From Dichetophora obliterata (Eukaryota > Arthropoda > Insecta > Diptera > Sciomyzidae), in contig OY986435.1 of NCBI GenBank assembly GCA_963920525.1, positions 261,022,962-261,086,961 on the forward strand: a DNA stretch of 64,000 bases, read 5' to 3'. Numbering within the stretch: the stretch's first letter is position 1; every line of letters begins with the position of its first letter. The notes beneath the pieces are model-generated. The model saw only the letters and a program-made list of their open reading frames with translations, ran no database searches and was not told where the DNA came from. This document shows, in pieces, positions 1 to 10,341 of the stretch. The translations under genes were made by a program, and so were the position numbers.

Positions 1-939
1 CGTGAATACCAAGAAAATACTGCCCGCATAATTTCGTTACGACATCTGTTTATCAAGAAAAACGACACCTCGTTTGCCTTCTCATTTTTACGTACCCATT
101 TTCATTGCTCTGGGAGGGGGGTTAAAAAAAAATCGAAACATAAAAAGTTCGAAAAAAGTTAGAAAATTAAACTATCAAACATTTAGAATTTTTATTTAAA
201 TCATATAAAATCAACATAATAAAGAACAAGATCATTTAGAAAAAAGACACAGTTTCGATAGTATCGTAAGTATAGACGTAGAATTCCTTGTTACACAGTA
301 ATAGAGAAAAATTCTGTTTTTTTTTATTTTTATTTTTCAAAACTATTTTAAAGCGTTTCATTTTCTAAATAAAAATTATTCAAAAACAAGCTTATTGTTG
401 TTGTCCTTTTTCATACTTACCTGATCTAAAAAGCTCACAATTAAATTCATGTAAAAATTTATTTTGTTTTATAATAAGTTTTCGTTTGATATTTTTGGTG
501 ATGAATTTGTTGTTCTTGTTCATTTCTTTTGTTGGTTAAAACTAAATTAAATTCAAAGTTATGTTAATGAATGGAAATAAATATGGGTAAATTTGAATTA
601 TTTATTTGTCCTGTTATAAAGAGCATACACATATATGTATATTTTAAAGGTTATTTAAAATTAAAATTTTAGTTAACAAAATAAATTTTTAATATGGAAA
701 AAATATAATGCATAATATAAATAATTCGAATTTATTATGGTATTTAAGAAATAAATGGAGTTTTTAAATGCTTAGTAACGCATGCGCTAACCTGCATAGT
801 GTACATACATTCTGCCTCTGTAGCTACACGCATCTGGGCTACACTCATGGCAGAATAACCAGGTAGAGTCAACTCGGAGATTAATGAAGTAAAAAGTAGA
901 GAAAAGCGAGCAAGTTGTCAAATTCAGCTGTTCATGTCG
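1..939. other. AT-rich non-coding DNA
   Basis: No supportable gene. The stretch is AT-rich. It holds a fragment of the foldback repeat (listed separately), and around 780-860 a motif with gtagctac similar to one inside the 3-kb repeat. Confidence 0.6.
150..215 (+). repeat. Foldback-repeat arm fragment
   Basis: The block around aaactatcaaacatttagaa and the following tttaaatcatataaaatcaac matches the right arm of the foldback hairpins at 3150-3515 and 59465-59905. It is a single arm with no partner, so a relic or half of a copy. Confidence 0.65.
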
Positions 940-1448
940 AGTAAAAATTAAGAACATCTAAAAAAATTCAGCTAACTGAACCAACAACAATTACCAAGCA
1001 AATCTAAAACAACGACTCACAGAAAAGAGCAAGACCACAGCGGTTGAGCAGCGTTATAGGGGATGAACCGAATCGTCCACAGAAAATAAACAGAACTTTG
1101 CTTACTATGTCCCGCTATTCACTCGTCACACGCGAAAAATCTCGAGCTTGCGTTGAAAGCAATTATTGCTCCGAGAACAATAATTCTCTTGCTCTGGTAG
1201 CAAGACCTCTTAGATCTCTTTGTCCCGCTTTTCACTCGGCAATAATTGCTTTTGCCGCAAGCTGTTTGTCGATTATTCGCCCGTATGAGGTGGTTTAAGA
1301 AAGTCCCCTCTAAGCCTACTCGGGTAGTCCACAAACTACTTGTGGCGAAAGCAATTATTTCTCATAGAATTGCTGAGTGAAGAACGACCCTTTGCAGCGC
1401 ATGCAGAATCAAAACAACAATATTAGCAGCTAGTAGCAACGTTGCCAG

Positions 1449-2173
1449 CATGAAACAAAGATATCCAGACAGCATACTCCGTGCGCAAAAATTTAAATCT
1501 TCTGCGCACTACGTCACTCGAGCTTGTCAGCTGTAACACGTGGTGCATACATCAAAAGAAAATGTGAAAAAGCAAAAAGTGAACACAAGCAGCAAGCAGC
1601 ACAATTGCAAGCATTTAAGAAATATTGCATTCATTTAGTTTAATTTCTAATATTGTGCACTTATAGTACGTGTAAATTATAATTTTCAATTATTTTTTAT
1701 GTAATTAAAATTAGTACTAAAGTTTTAAATGGTTTTGATGAGAGTAACAACGATTTTAATTTGGACCATAAAATAAATTCACATTTTTTTTCAACAAACG
1801 AGAAGAACAACAAAATGAGAAAGAAGCAATCAAAGTGCTGTCAAGCACATCAAGCAACGTAGCTATATTTTTTTGTGTAGGAGCACAAATGGGAGAAAAG
1901 ACCCAGTTATATATAAATTTATTTTCAATAATAGTACTGAAAAATATATTTGCTTAAATTTATTTATAAATACATTTATAATGTAATTTATTTCATGTCA
2001 ATAAACCAAGTTTCAATAAGAAAATGTCGATATTTTTCATCGCTATAATTAGATTATCCCCTTTAAATATATTGTGACTACGTTTTTATTTAGCCACTTT
2101 GACAAGCTCGACCTACGTCACAACAAAGATGGCGGACATGCGCAATACTTTATCTGTAGTTCTTTGTATCATG
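1449..2173. mobile_element. 725-bp MITE with 8-bp target duplication
   Basis: The insertion is flanked on both sides by gttgccag (1441-1448 and 2174-2181). The homologous place in copy B has a single gttgccag (58307-58314), an empty site. The ends form imperfect terminal inverted repeats, CATGAAACAAAGA on the left and CATGATACAAAGA read inward on the right, with further inverted similarity around cgagcttgtc. An 8-bp duplication is typical of hAT-type elements, but the CATG terminus is not a classic hAT end. No coding sequence is seen. A related gcgcaatac-containing end occurs near 45340. Confidence 0.8.
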
Positions 2174-3149
2174 GTTGCCAGTAATGTTGGAAAAATCCCA
2201 TTCGGTGTGAATTTTAATTGCCCTTAGGAATTTTTGTTTTTGGGAATTCCTATTAAATTTTTGAATTCAACGTGGTATTTTTTAATTGGCGTTTGAATTC
2301 AGTGGGGTATTTTTTGAAATTCCTTGGGAGCTTGGTAATATTCTTCTTAAAAATTTTTTTTCTTTTTTAGTAAGCAAAATTTCTTTGTGGTATTTCTAAA
2401 TGTTTTTTAAATTATTTGTGCATATGGGACTTATTGTGGAATATTTAAATGCGAATAATATTTTTGTGGCAATTTTAAATGCATATATAATTTATGGCAG
2501 CATTTTTAAAACGCGTGGTATTTTTGTGGTAATTTTTAATGATCGTCGAATTTTTTTTATACTGTTTTATTGCGGTATTATTAAACTTTTTTGTTTTATC
2601 TTTACCATGGTAATTTTTGTTGTATTTAATTTATGTTACTGTCAAAAAGGGAACTTTTTGTCGGAATTGTTTTAAATTTTAACTGGCAACCTTGGCTAGC
2701 AGTAGTAAATTTTTTTGTAGCCACATACTCTCTAGCTACATGCATCTGTATTCTCTATTGTATTACAACCCAACAAGCTATGAATGTCACTGTTTCAGCT
2801 AAACGATACTTAAAACGGCAGCGTCTGATTTGCTAATGTGAAAACGCCATGTGTTTGTGCCTTTAAACCGTTATCTATATAATTGTAAAGTCCTTTTTTA
2901 TATTTATCAAGAATCGAATTAAAATTTATGTCATATTCGCTTGATGCGTCGTTTGTTTTTGAGTTTTTTCCCCTCTCTTTTTCACCTGTTCGCCAAAAAA
3001 CTCTGAAATGTGCATTGAATCTTGTATTGAAATCAAGGTAGTGCAGTTGAGTTGCCGTTTATTGTTTAGTTTATTGTTGCAACTTAATAAAAACCATTTT
3101 AAGAAAAGGTTACAATTGTTTAACAACAAATAAAATGAATAGACAACTT

Positions 3150-3515
3150 AAAGTTTTCTATATAACCTGTTATTTATTATGTTTATTTTCTATGATTTAA
3201 ATACAAATTCTAATTGTTTGATAGTTTAAAATCGTTTATTGAGCTTTAGGTCAGGTTAGAACAATTGATTGCTCTAACTAGTTAATCAATAAGCTAACTA
3301 ATTAACCAGCTAGTGATGTTTTCCTTTTCATATCGAAAATTTTGTTGTTCTTTCTTTGGAAAAAATTTGTTAGAGCAATTTATTGTTCTAACCTAACCTT
3401 AAGCTCAATAAAAGATTTTAAAGTATCAAACAACTAGAATTTGTATTTAAAATCAAGTTTGATTTAAACTATCAAACATTTAGAATTTGTATTTAAATCA
3501 TATAAAATCAACATT
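3150..3515. repeat. Foldback hairpin element in copy A
   Basis: The left arm (about 3190-3285) and right arm (about 3370-3515) are inverted copies. The left arm runs through tttgatagtttaaaatcg, gagctttaggtcaggttaga and gctctaac; the right arm is its reverse complement with a second sub-repeat. A loop of about 85 bases contains two ctagtta-type motifs. The same hairpin lies in copy B at 59465-59905. Half-copies sit at 150-215, 4330-4545 and 58545-58751, so the hairpin also moves or is copied apart from the 3-kb repeat. Confidence 0.75.
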
Positions 3516-4124
3516 AATATACAACTTATGTGAAACACACAATGCATAGTTTGCTTTGAGAAGTGCACACAGTTTTCAGCCGAACCGATCGTTTATCTGG
3601 GAAAAGAAATAAAATTTTAGCGACTAATGTGGATTTATGTATGTATATTTTACATACATATTAATAAAAACAACAACAACAAGAACAAAAGCAGCACAAC
3701 ATGCAACGACATGATTATGAACCAAACGAAAACACACAACAACAACCATAAAAACAACATAAGCAGCTACTGAAGCAGCTTGTGCATTACTCATACGAAT
3801 ATATGAATTTTTCATCTTCATAGATTTTGCTATTTTATTAGATATTCGTTTTATTCCCACTAAAACTGATATGGCATTTTTTTTTTCTTTGTACGATAAA
3901 TATTAAAGGCTGTAGGTATACCCCAAAGTGTCAAATATCACTTTCGTGAAAAAATTCGTGAAAATGACCTCCATACTAACCGCGCTGTAAGACGTAATTC
4001 TACGTCAAAACTTTAATCAAATGGTAGACCACGACCAAATAGAAACAAGCTGAAAATATATCAGCAAAAAAATCAAAGAACTTCAGTAACCATGCTTTGT
4101 TAGTGGAAGACTTCCAACAGACTG

Positions 4125-4290
4125 TTGGACTCCATAATAATAACATAAGCATAAAGACAAATGTAAAGCAAAAATACAACAACAAATGTGAAAATATGAA
4201 ATGGGAGAAAAACTGAGAAATTGACACTTAAATCTCATCGCCTCTGTGGTGCAGTGCGCTAGTGCGCGCTTGCACGGGTATCACAAAGAT
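4125..4290 (+). repeat. tRNA-like dispersed repeat fragment
   Basis: Matches 57332-57470 in the same orientation, starting at aataacataagc and ending at tcacaaagat. The 3' part, cctctgtggtgcagtgcgct, resembles a tRNA D-arm with an A-box-like promoter. It may be a SINE head or a decayed tRNA-derived module. Here it lies after the 3-kb repeat, while the other copy lies before it. Confidence 0.6.
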
Positions 4291-4329
4291 TTCTGATGAA
4301 GCCTTTAGCAGGGCCGAAATTGCAATAAA

Positions 4330-4545
4330 ATCAGCTAGCGATTTTTTCCTTTTCACATTGAAAAAACGTTTTTGTTATTGTTGTTTCTTTGGAAAGATTC
4401 GTTAGAACAATTTAGTGCTCTGAATTTGACCTAAAGCTCAATAAACGATTTTAAACTATCAAACAACTAGAATTTGTATTTAAAATCAAGTATGATTTAA
4501 ACTATCAAACAGTTAAAATTTGTATTTAAATCATACAAAATCAAC
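4330..4545 (+). repeat. Foldback right-arm copy
   Basis: This carries only the right half of the hairpin: the tttctttggaaagattcg block, the gacctaaagctcaataaacg block, then two successive aactatcaaac units. No left arm is present within the next few hundred bases. Confidence 0.7.
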
Positions 4546-4694
4546 TTAGAAAATTGCGTATACTTTCACGTTAACAAACCCAAAGCTTATAATCTGAGAA
4601 ACGACTGAGCTACAGCAATTTTAAAAGCTTTAATTTTGTGTGCTTGAACTGCAGGCCATACCTTACTATTGATTGAATCACATTTGTATCAACG

Positions 4695-4768
4695 GGCTTT
4701 GGATTAGTGGTTAGTGTTTAGAGCTGACGATCAAAAGGGTGCGAGTTCGATTTTTACTTCTCACAAAG
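4695..4768 (+). repeat. tRNA-like sequence (SINE head or tRNA relic)
   Basis: It holds an A-box-like ggattagtggttagtg and a B-box-like gtgcgagttcgattttt at roughly tRNA spacing, followed by a T-run. Acceptor pairing is poor, so it is not called as a functional tRNA. Confidence 0.4.
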
Positions 4769-4769
4769 A

Positions 4770-5540
4770 TATATTTTTTTTATTTTATATCCTCTTGTTG
4801 TAATAGACGCAAGCAAAAAAACAACTATTCTAAGAAAAAGGTGTATGGTAAAAAGTGTATTTTTTGAGATTTCGCTCAAGAAAATCACAAAACGAGGCGT
4901 AGAAAGCTTCACTTCAAAAATTTTAATGAGGAGAGATCAGAACATTTGATAAAAAGCATAAGTTTTTAAATATTTTTTTATAGTACAAAATGAATTTACT
5001 GCTCTTTAGATTTTATTTTATGTTAATAAGTAACATTTTGAGACAATATTTTATCAAATATTAATAATCTTTTTATTTAGCTAATACTAGCTAATATACT
5101 CAGTGTTACTCAAGTGTAATTTACATAAACATTTTAATATACACTTCTCGATTTAATGTTTTTTTTTATTTTGGATTTCGTAAAAACATGTTGAATTTAA
5201 GTTTGAGACCACTATAAAAATATTAGTTCAAAAATTTACTGTGCTTTTTTATTGAAGGAATAATTTTATCACTGTTTTTTCACAATCAAAAACTGTTTTT
5301 TAGTTTTAAACCGAAAAAAACTAAGTAGATTGCTATAAGAAAGATTTTATATAAACCAAAATGTTCGTAATTACTCAAGATACACAACTGCATTCTTAGA
5401 GATAAATGGGGACGTTCAAATTATATAGACAATTTTAAAGCAAAACTCAGTTGTATTAATAGTCTGGTATGAAAAAATAGATTTTTAGCCATAACTTTTG
5501 GTTGGAAAGAGATATTGGGGTAATTTTTTCACATAAATTA
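4770..5540. other. AT-rich spacer
   Basis: No gene or clear repeat is recognised. The last bases, TA at 5539-5540, may be a target dinucleotide for the next element. Confidence 0.5.
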
Positions 5541-7262
5541 CACTGTGCAACACATTTTTCTAACGAAAAAGCAGATAGCACAGGATGATAGTACTAGTGT
5601 ATATAGTAAGAAAACCCTAAAAGGAATTTGCAAAGTTAGCTCGCTTTTAAAAGATATAGGCATTAAAAGTTTGACTCTTGCAGAGTATTTTTTAAAAATA
5701 AAGTGCTCATTATGGCGTATCGAATTACAATTTTTCGAATTTCACATTCTAAGAGGTCTCAAAAGTTGAATGGTGGTCAAGATCTAAAAAAAAAAATAAA
5801 GAGAAAAAATTATGTCTTCCTCTTACTCAAAGACAAAGTTGTTTTTTGAGAAAAATAGTAAAAAATAACGATCTTTAAATGCTCTGATTTTCGTAAGAAA
5901 AACTACATATATCTTAAAGCAAAATTAAATACAGACTTCAACTAAAAATATCTCGCCAAAAAAATGCAACTCTCGATTTCTACCCACATTGTCCTGTGTG
6001 AGAGATACTCGAATCCAAAGGTACGCTCGAAATAGCACAGAACTTTTGATTGTTATCTGATTGTCTAAATGTTGGTGTTATTGATTGAAGTGTTTTCGTT
6101 TTCTTTAAATTAAGCGAATTAAATATTTGCATATTTTTTACAAATGCATTTTCATGTTTTCGAGAAATGTATTTTGAATGCAATTTTATATTTTTATATA
6201 TTTTATAAATTATATATTTTTGGCATCAGAAGTGGTACCGAGGATCATTTTGTGAATTCGGATTCTTAAAATATTTCTGAACGAAACACTGTCTGAAAGT
6301 ATTTTTTTAAAACACCAGGTTAAGACCATGATTTTTTTTTGTATTTCGATTTTTTAAAAAAATTTTTCTGCTTAGCATGAAATTTATTATTTCGTCAAAA
6401 CACCTCACCTCATCATTTACCAAAATGTCAAACTAAAATTTTGAGTTTCTGAGCCTGTCATTCGATGAGTCTTAATTGATTTAATAATTGCTTTTAAAAT
6501 GTCTTTAAAAAAAAAATAGTAACCTTAAAGGAGATATCTGAAGAATTCAAAAAGTGAAAATTATTTTACCACTTCTGATTCCTGAGATATAAAGCCTTAT
6601 GTTAATTTTTTTCAAAAAGTTGAAAAATTGCGTTCAAGTATGCTTTTCTCAAAAAACAGTTAATGCATAGGCAAAAAATGTGGAAATTTTAAATACACCA
6701 AATATAAGGAAAACGCAAACACTTTAATAAATACCGCTAAAATTAACACAATCAGATAACAATCAAAAGTTCTGTGCTATTTCGAGTGTACCTTAAGATT
6801 CGCATATCCTTCACACAGGACACTGAGTAAAAATCAAGAGTGGCATCTTGCTTGGCGAGATATTGTTAAAGTCTATATTTACTTTTGCTTTAAGACAAAT
6901 GTAGTTTTTGTTACAAAAATCAAAGCATTTATAGTTCGTTAATTTTTACTGTTTTTCTCAAAAAAAAACTTTGTCCTTGTGGGAGAGGGAGACATCCTTT
7001 TTTTGGGAGACCACCCTATGGAGTTTTGGAGACCTCTTAGAATGAGAAATTAAAAAAAAGAATTTTTAATTCGATACGCCCTTATGAGCACTTCATTTTT
7101 AAGAAATACTCTGCAAGAGGTAAACTTTCAATGCCCATATCTTTTAAAAGCGAGCTAACTTTGCAAAACCCTTTTAGAGTTTCGTTGGTCTGAATCAGTA
7201 CCATCGATCTGTGTTGGTCGCTTTTTCGTTAGATTCCATGACCCTTGAATTGTTGCATAGTG
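5541..7262. mobile_element. Element with ~580-bp terminal inverted repeats
   Basis: The left arm (5541-~6125) and right arm (~6695-7262) are inverted, indel-bearing copies of each other over their whole length. Collinear anchors include ctaacgaaaaagc, ggaatttgcaaagttagctc, cattctaagaggtctc, gacaaagtt, and agcacagaacttttgattgt. The outer ends read CACTGTGCAACA and CACTATGCAACA, and TA precedes the left end, as in Tc1/mariner-type elements. The right flank (tta) does not give an exact TA duplication. The ~570-bp centre has no recognisable protein. A transcript through it would fold into a very long hairpin. Confidence 0.75.
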
Positions 7263-7389
7263 TTATTTTTGAGACTTGACTTTTTCGTAAAAAATATAAA
7301 AACAACATTTTGGAAAAAATAAATTTCGCGAAAAAAATCAAAGGAGGTAGGTACCCTTGTTGTTTTGATGACAAGGACAGTAAAATAAT

Positions 7390-8215
7390 TTTTGCGCTTA
7401 GCTTAGTATGGATGCAGCCAATCCTACCTTAAAATGACACCACAAATTCTCAATTGGGTTGAGATCTGGTGATTGCACCGGCCATTTCATGACCTTAACC
7501 TCGTTAGTCTGAAACCACTGTTGCGACACCTTGCTTGTGTGCTTTCGGTCTTCCAGCAAGCCAATGACTCATAAGCCAGTGGCATTTCTTTGCAGTCGTA
7601 TAGAAGCTTGATTTGCACAACAGGTAGATATAAATTATTTCTTTATCCAGTAAATTGGTCAAACTCCGTAAAATGAAGAGAACTCCCAAACCATGATACT
7701 GGATCCACCATGTTTAATAGTTTTTGTTGTGAATTTCGGGTTGTATTTGGAGTTTTTTGGTCGTCTAACTTATTGAAGTGACCCTTGCCAGGATAAAGTG
7801 CTTTCTTCAACTCATCTGACCGCAAAATATTCCTCCATTTATCTGCAGGCCGATTCAAGTGTTATTTTGCAAATTTAATTCTGTTTGTCACATGATTTTT
7901 TGTTACTAGGAGCACTTTTCCTGAACTACGAGCAGGAAGATTATGATCTCGCAAGCGTCTGCGGACTGTTTCGACGCTAGCGTTAACATTTATCTCACCT
8001 TTTATTTCAGTAGCAGTGGTTAATGTGTGCTTCCTTTAATATTTCATTACGCGCTCAATTAATTTCCATGTCATAGCAGGATGCCGTCTACGATTTTCCA
8101 GTTGTCGTTTATATTTTAAGATATTACATGTCATCATCGGCAACCAATAAAATTGTAGACTTGTGCATACGTTTTCTCTTCCGAAATGAACTTTTTAATA
8201 AGATTACGCTGATAA
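7390..8215 (-). pseudogene. Decayed Tc1-family transposase
   Basis: Read on the minus strand, fragments in several frames line up as a Tc1 transposase. There is an N-terminal helix-turn-helix-like stretch, then SVETVRRRLRDHNLPARSS near 7920-7985, then a W-R-N-I-L-R-S-D-E block (7800-7845) holding the first catalytic Asp. At the C-terminal end WPVQSPDLNPIENLW (about 7430-7480) carries the final catalytic Glu of a DD34E family. Stops and frameshifts break it throughout. It abuts the long-TIR element on its left. Confidence 0.75.
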
Positions 8216-8419
8216 GCCTGACCTGTGAGTGTTTCGCTTGTCTCATTGCTGTAGAATTAAAAACTTGATTTTATAAAAGATTTAACGAAATGAACAAAAA
8301 ATACAAATTTTATTGTTAAATTATGACAACAAATGAAACTCAAATGAACATAATAGTACCTTAGTAGAGACATAAGAAATAAATCGAATAAACAGAATAC
8401 GACAGTTCAAACTCATTGA

Positions 8420-8451
8420 ATAATATCACTACTATTATTTGACCGCAACTG
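8420..8451 (-). repeat. Right terminal repeat of the Tc1 remnant
   Basis: Read inward from the right, the end begins CAGTTGCGGTCAAATAATAG and is followed outside by TA (8452-8453), the usual Tc1 end and target dinucleotide. The matching left end was not found; it may have been lost where the long-TIR element lies. Confidence 0.6.
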
Positions 8452-8453
8452 TA

Positions 8454-9891
8454 CATAAAACAAAAAAATTGGTCATTTCAGCCCTGGAAAAGACTTTGAC
8501 AGAGCTTCTTACGAACAATTGTGTTGTGCATGTTATTAAATGTTTGTACATAAATTGTTGAGAACTGAACCTACGTGCTGAATGGCAGTGATAAACATGG
8601 GCTAATGCTTCAATTTTGTTTTATAATATTAAAATGCAATGAAAACTTAATACAGTTAGTTTTCCAGTTAAAAACAGCTGATGGCATATCAGGCGAATGA
8701 AATAAAACTAAAGTAATTACTTTATTATTTCTATGAAGAGTGCGCACTGCGTAGAAATGGTCAAACTGAAACTTTTCAAATTCACTGAAACTTTTTCTCA
8801 CTTTTCTTATTTTTGCAGTTGCTCAGAAAGTGTTTTATATTGTTAATCTTTTATAATGATTTTCTTTTAATGTTAAATTTATTACGTTGCTGTTATGTAG
8901 TTATCTGTTCTTCCTTCTATTTTTTTCTTATTTTTAACCATTTCTTTTGCGTTGTTTTGCTTTACTCTATGTTGATACTGACCCCACTTGACTGTTTCAT
9001 CCATATTTATAAATTTTATTTAATAACAAGTATTCAGTGTAAAAAAGGGTACGACAGCAACAAGACGAGTACCACCATCATGGAACTGCTTAAAAAACTA
9101 AAGAATATTTCCTGTGGTCAGATAATTGTTTGCTGAAAAAAGTTGAAAAAATATGCAAAACCATTTTAACTGTTGTTCGGGTGCAGAAAAACTCAAATAT
9201 TCATAGATATTTTTAAATGTACATATATTAGAGTGGATTAATTTGCTTGCAACGAAATTTTAATCCCTGGAACCATTGGTATTGTATTCTTAGAAATTCT
9301 AAGAAAAAAGATCTTCAGGAGCTTATGGGTACGGTGAATTTATTTTCCCCAAAATTTCGAAGAATTTGATTTGGTATGGAAGTGCACTGCGGCGTATGAG
9401 TGACATTAAATTCAACAAAAGTTTATAAAAAGGGTAAGAATAGTACCTATTAAAACACAGCCTTAAATCTCTATGTACTGTTTTGAGAGCTTAAATGATA
9501 CAAAATTATCTCATAACTGTTTAAATGAGTTGAGCTCATTAATTTTCACTTAATTTATTTTGAGCCACCACCATTTAAGGAAGCCACCAAGGAACGATTA
9601 TTTTCGAAAAATTTACGCTTTGGTCCAAAACTTGACATATTATTATTTCAGCAAAAATCAACTTAGAATGGATTAAAATGAATTTAGGAGACTGTTAGCC
9701 ATAAATCTTAAATTGCTCGCAATGATTTGAAAGGAATGTCCAAAAACGCTGCATTCAAAAGTCATTCTTTCCAAATTAAGTTTCATAAAAAAATATTGTC
9801 CGAATTAAAACTTACTGTACCAAATGCGCCACAATTTTATTTGGGAATTTTATCAATTATACAGGATAAAAAAGTTCGGACGAAATTTGAT
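8454..9891. other. Non-coding spacer with a dispersed repeat
   Basis: No gene is supported. The hydrophobic open frame at 8813-9136 comes from T-rich DNA. Bases ~9325-9420 (anchors ttatgggtacggtgaattta and ggcgtatgagtgacatta) recur inverted at 12110-12180 and directly at 61830-61925. Confidence 0.55.
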
Positions 9892-9911
9892 TTAACCCTT
9901 TCGCTACGGAT

Positions 9912-10290
9912 GGTACACATATGTACCACCAATTGTAAACTTTGAGAAAAGTGGTAATTATCATGCTCTTTGCTTTCCAAATTTACCATTTCGTCTCTTC
10001 AATTATGCTCTTTGTTAACAAACGGTACTTTATCAAGTATCATTGTCAACACGTGTTCAGTTTATGGATTTTGTTGACAGAGACGGATTAATTGATCGTT
10101 TTTTTCATATTTTGCAATAAATGAACCTATATATCAAATTAAAATAACAAATTTCGTCTAAATAAAGTTCGTTTCACTTTTGGTTTTCAGCTGGTAAGAA
10201 TATTTTAACCTTTAAATTATTTTTTATACAATTTTTTTATATGGTACATATATGTACCACCAGTCCTGACAGGTGGTACACATGTGCACC
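9912..10290. repeat. Three GGTACA/TGTACC palindromic boxes in the piggyBac left end
   Basis: Boxes lie at 9912-9927 (near-palindrome), 10243-10258 (perfect 16-bp palindrome GGTACATATATGTACC) and 10274-10289 (degenerate, ggtacacatgtgcacc). They sit between the left TIR and the start codon. They could be subterminal transposase-binding sites or a promoter-proximal control site. Confidence 0.65.
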
Positions 10291-10341
10291 AGTAGTACCA
10301 AAAAAACGTTTACTGATTTTTCACAAGTTGAAAGAAAAATT

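Larger units (their letters stand above)
940..4010 (+). repeat. Dispersed ~3-kb repeat, copy A
   Basis: This stretch aligns along almost its whole length, in the same orientation, with copy B at 57788-60440. Shared landmarks in order are a block after aaccaacaacaattaccaag, a set of inverted gcgaaagcaattattgctc motifs (about 1138-1366), a T-rich part with recurring tttgtggtaattttt (2390-2640), the foldback hairpin, a short CAA microsatellite, and a terminal gacgtaattctacgtc palindrome. Copy A has a 725-bp insertion (1449-2173) that copy B lacks. I see no protein domain in it. It could be a non-autonomous element or a fragment of a larger repeat; its class is unknown to me. Confidence 0.8.

Noticed and set aside
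8813..9136. 107-aa hydrophobic open frame
   Set aside because: The residues come from T-rich DNA (mostly Phe, Leu, Ile). No domain, no relatives in the window, and no flanking gene structure.
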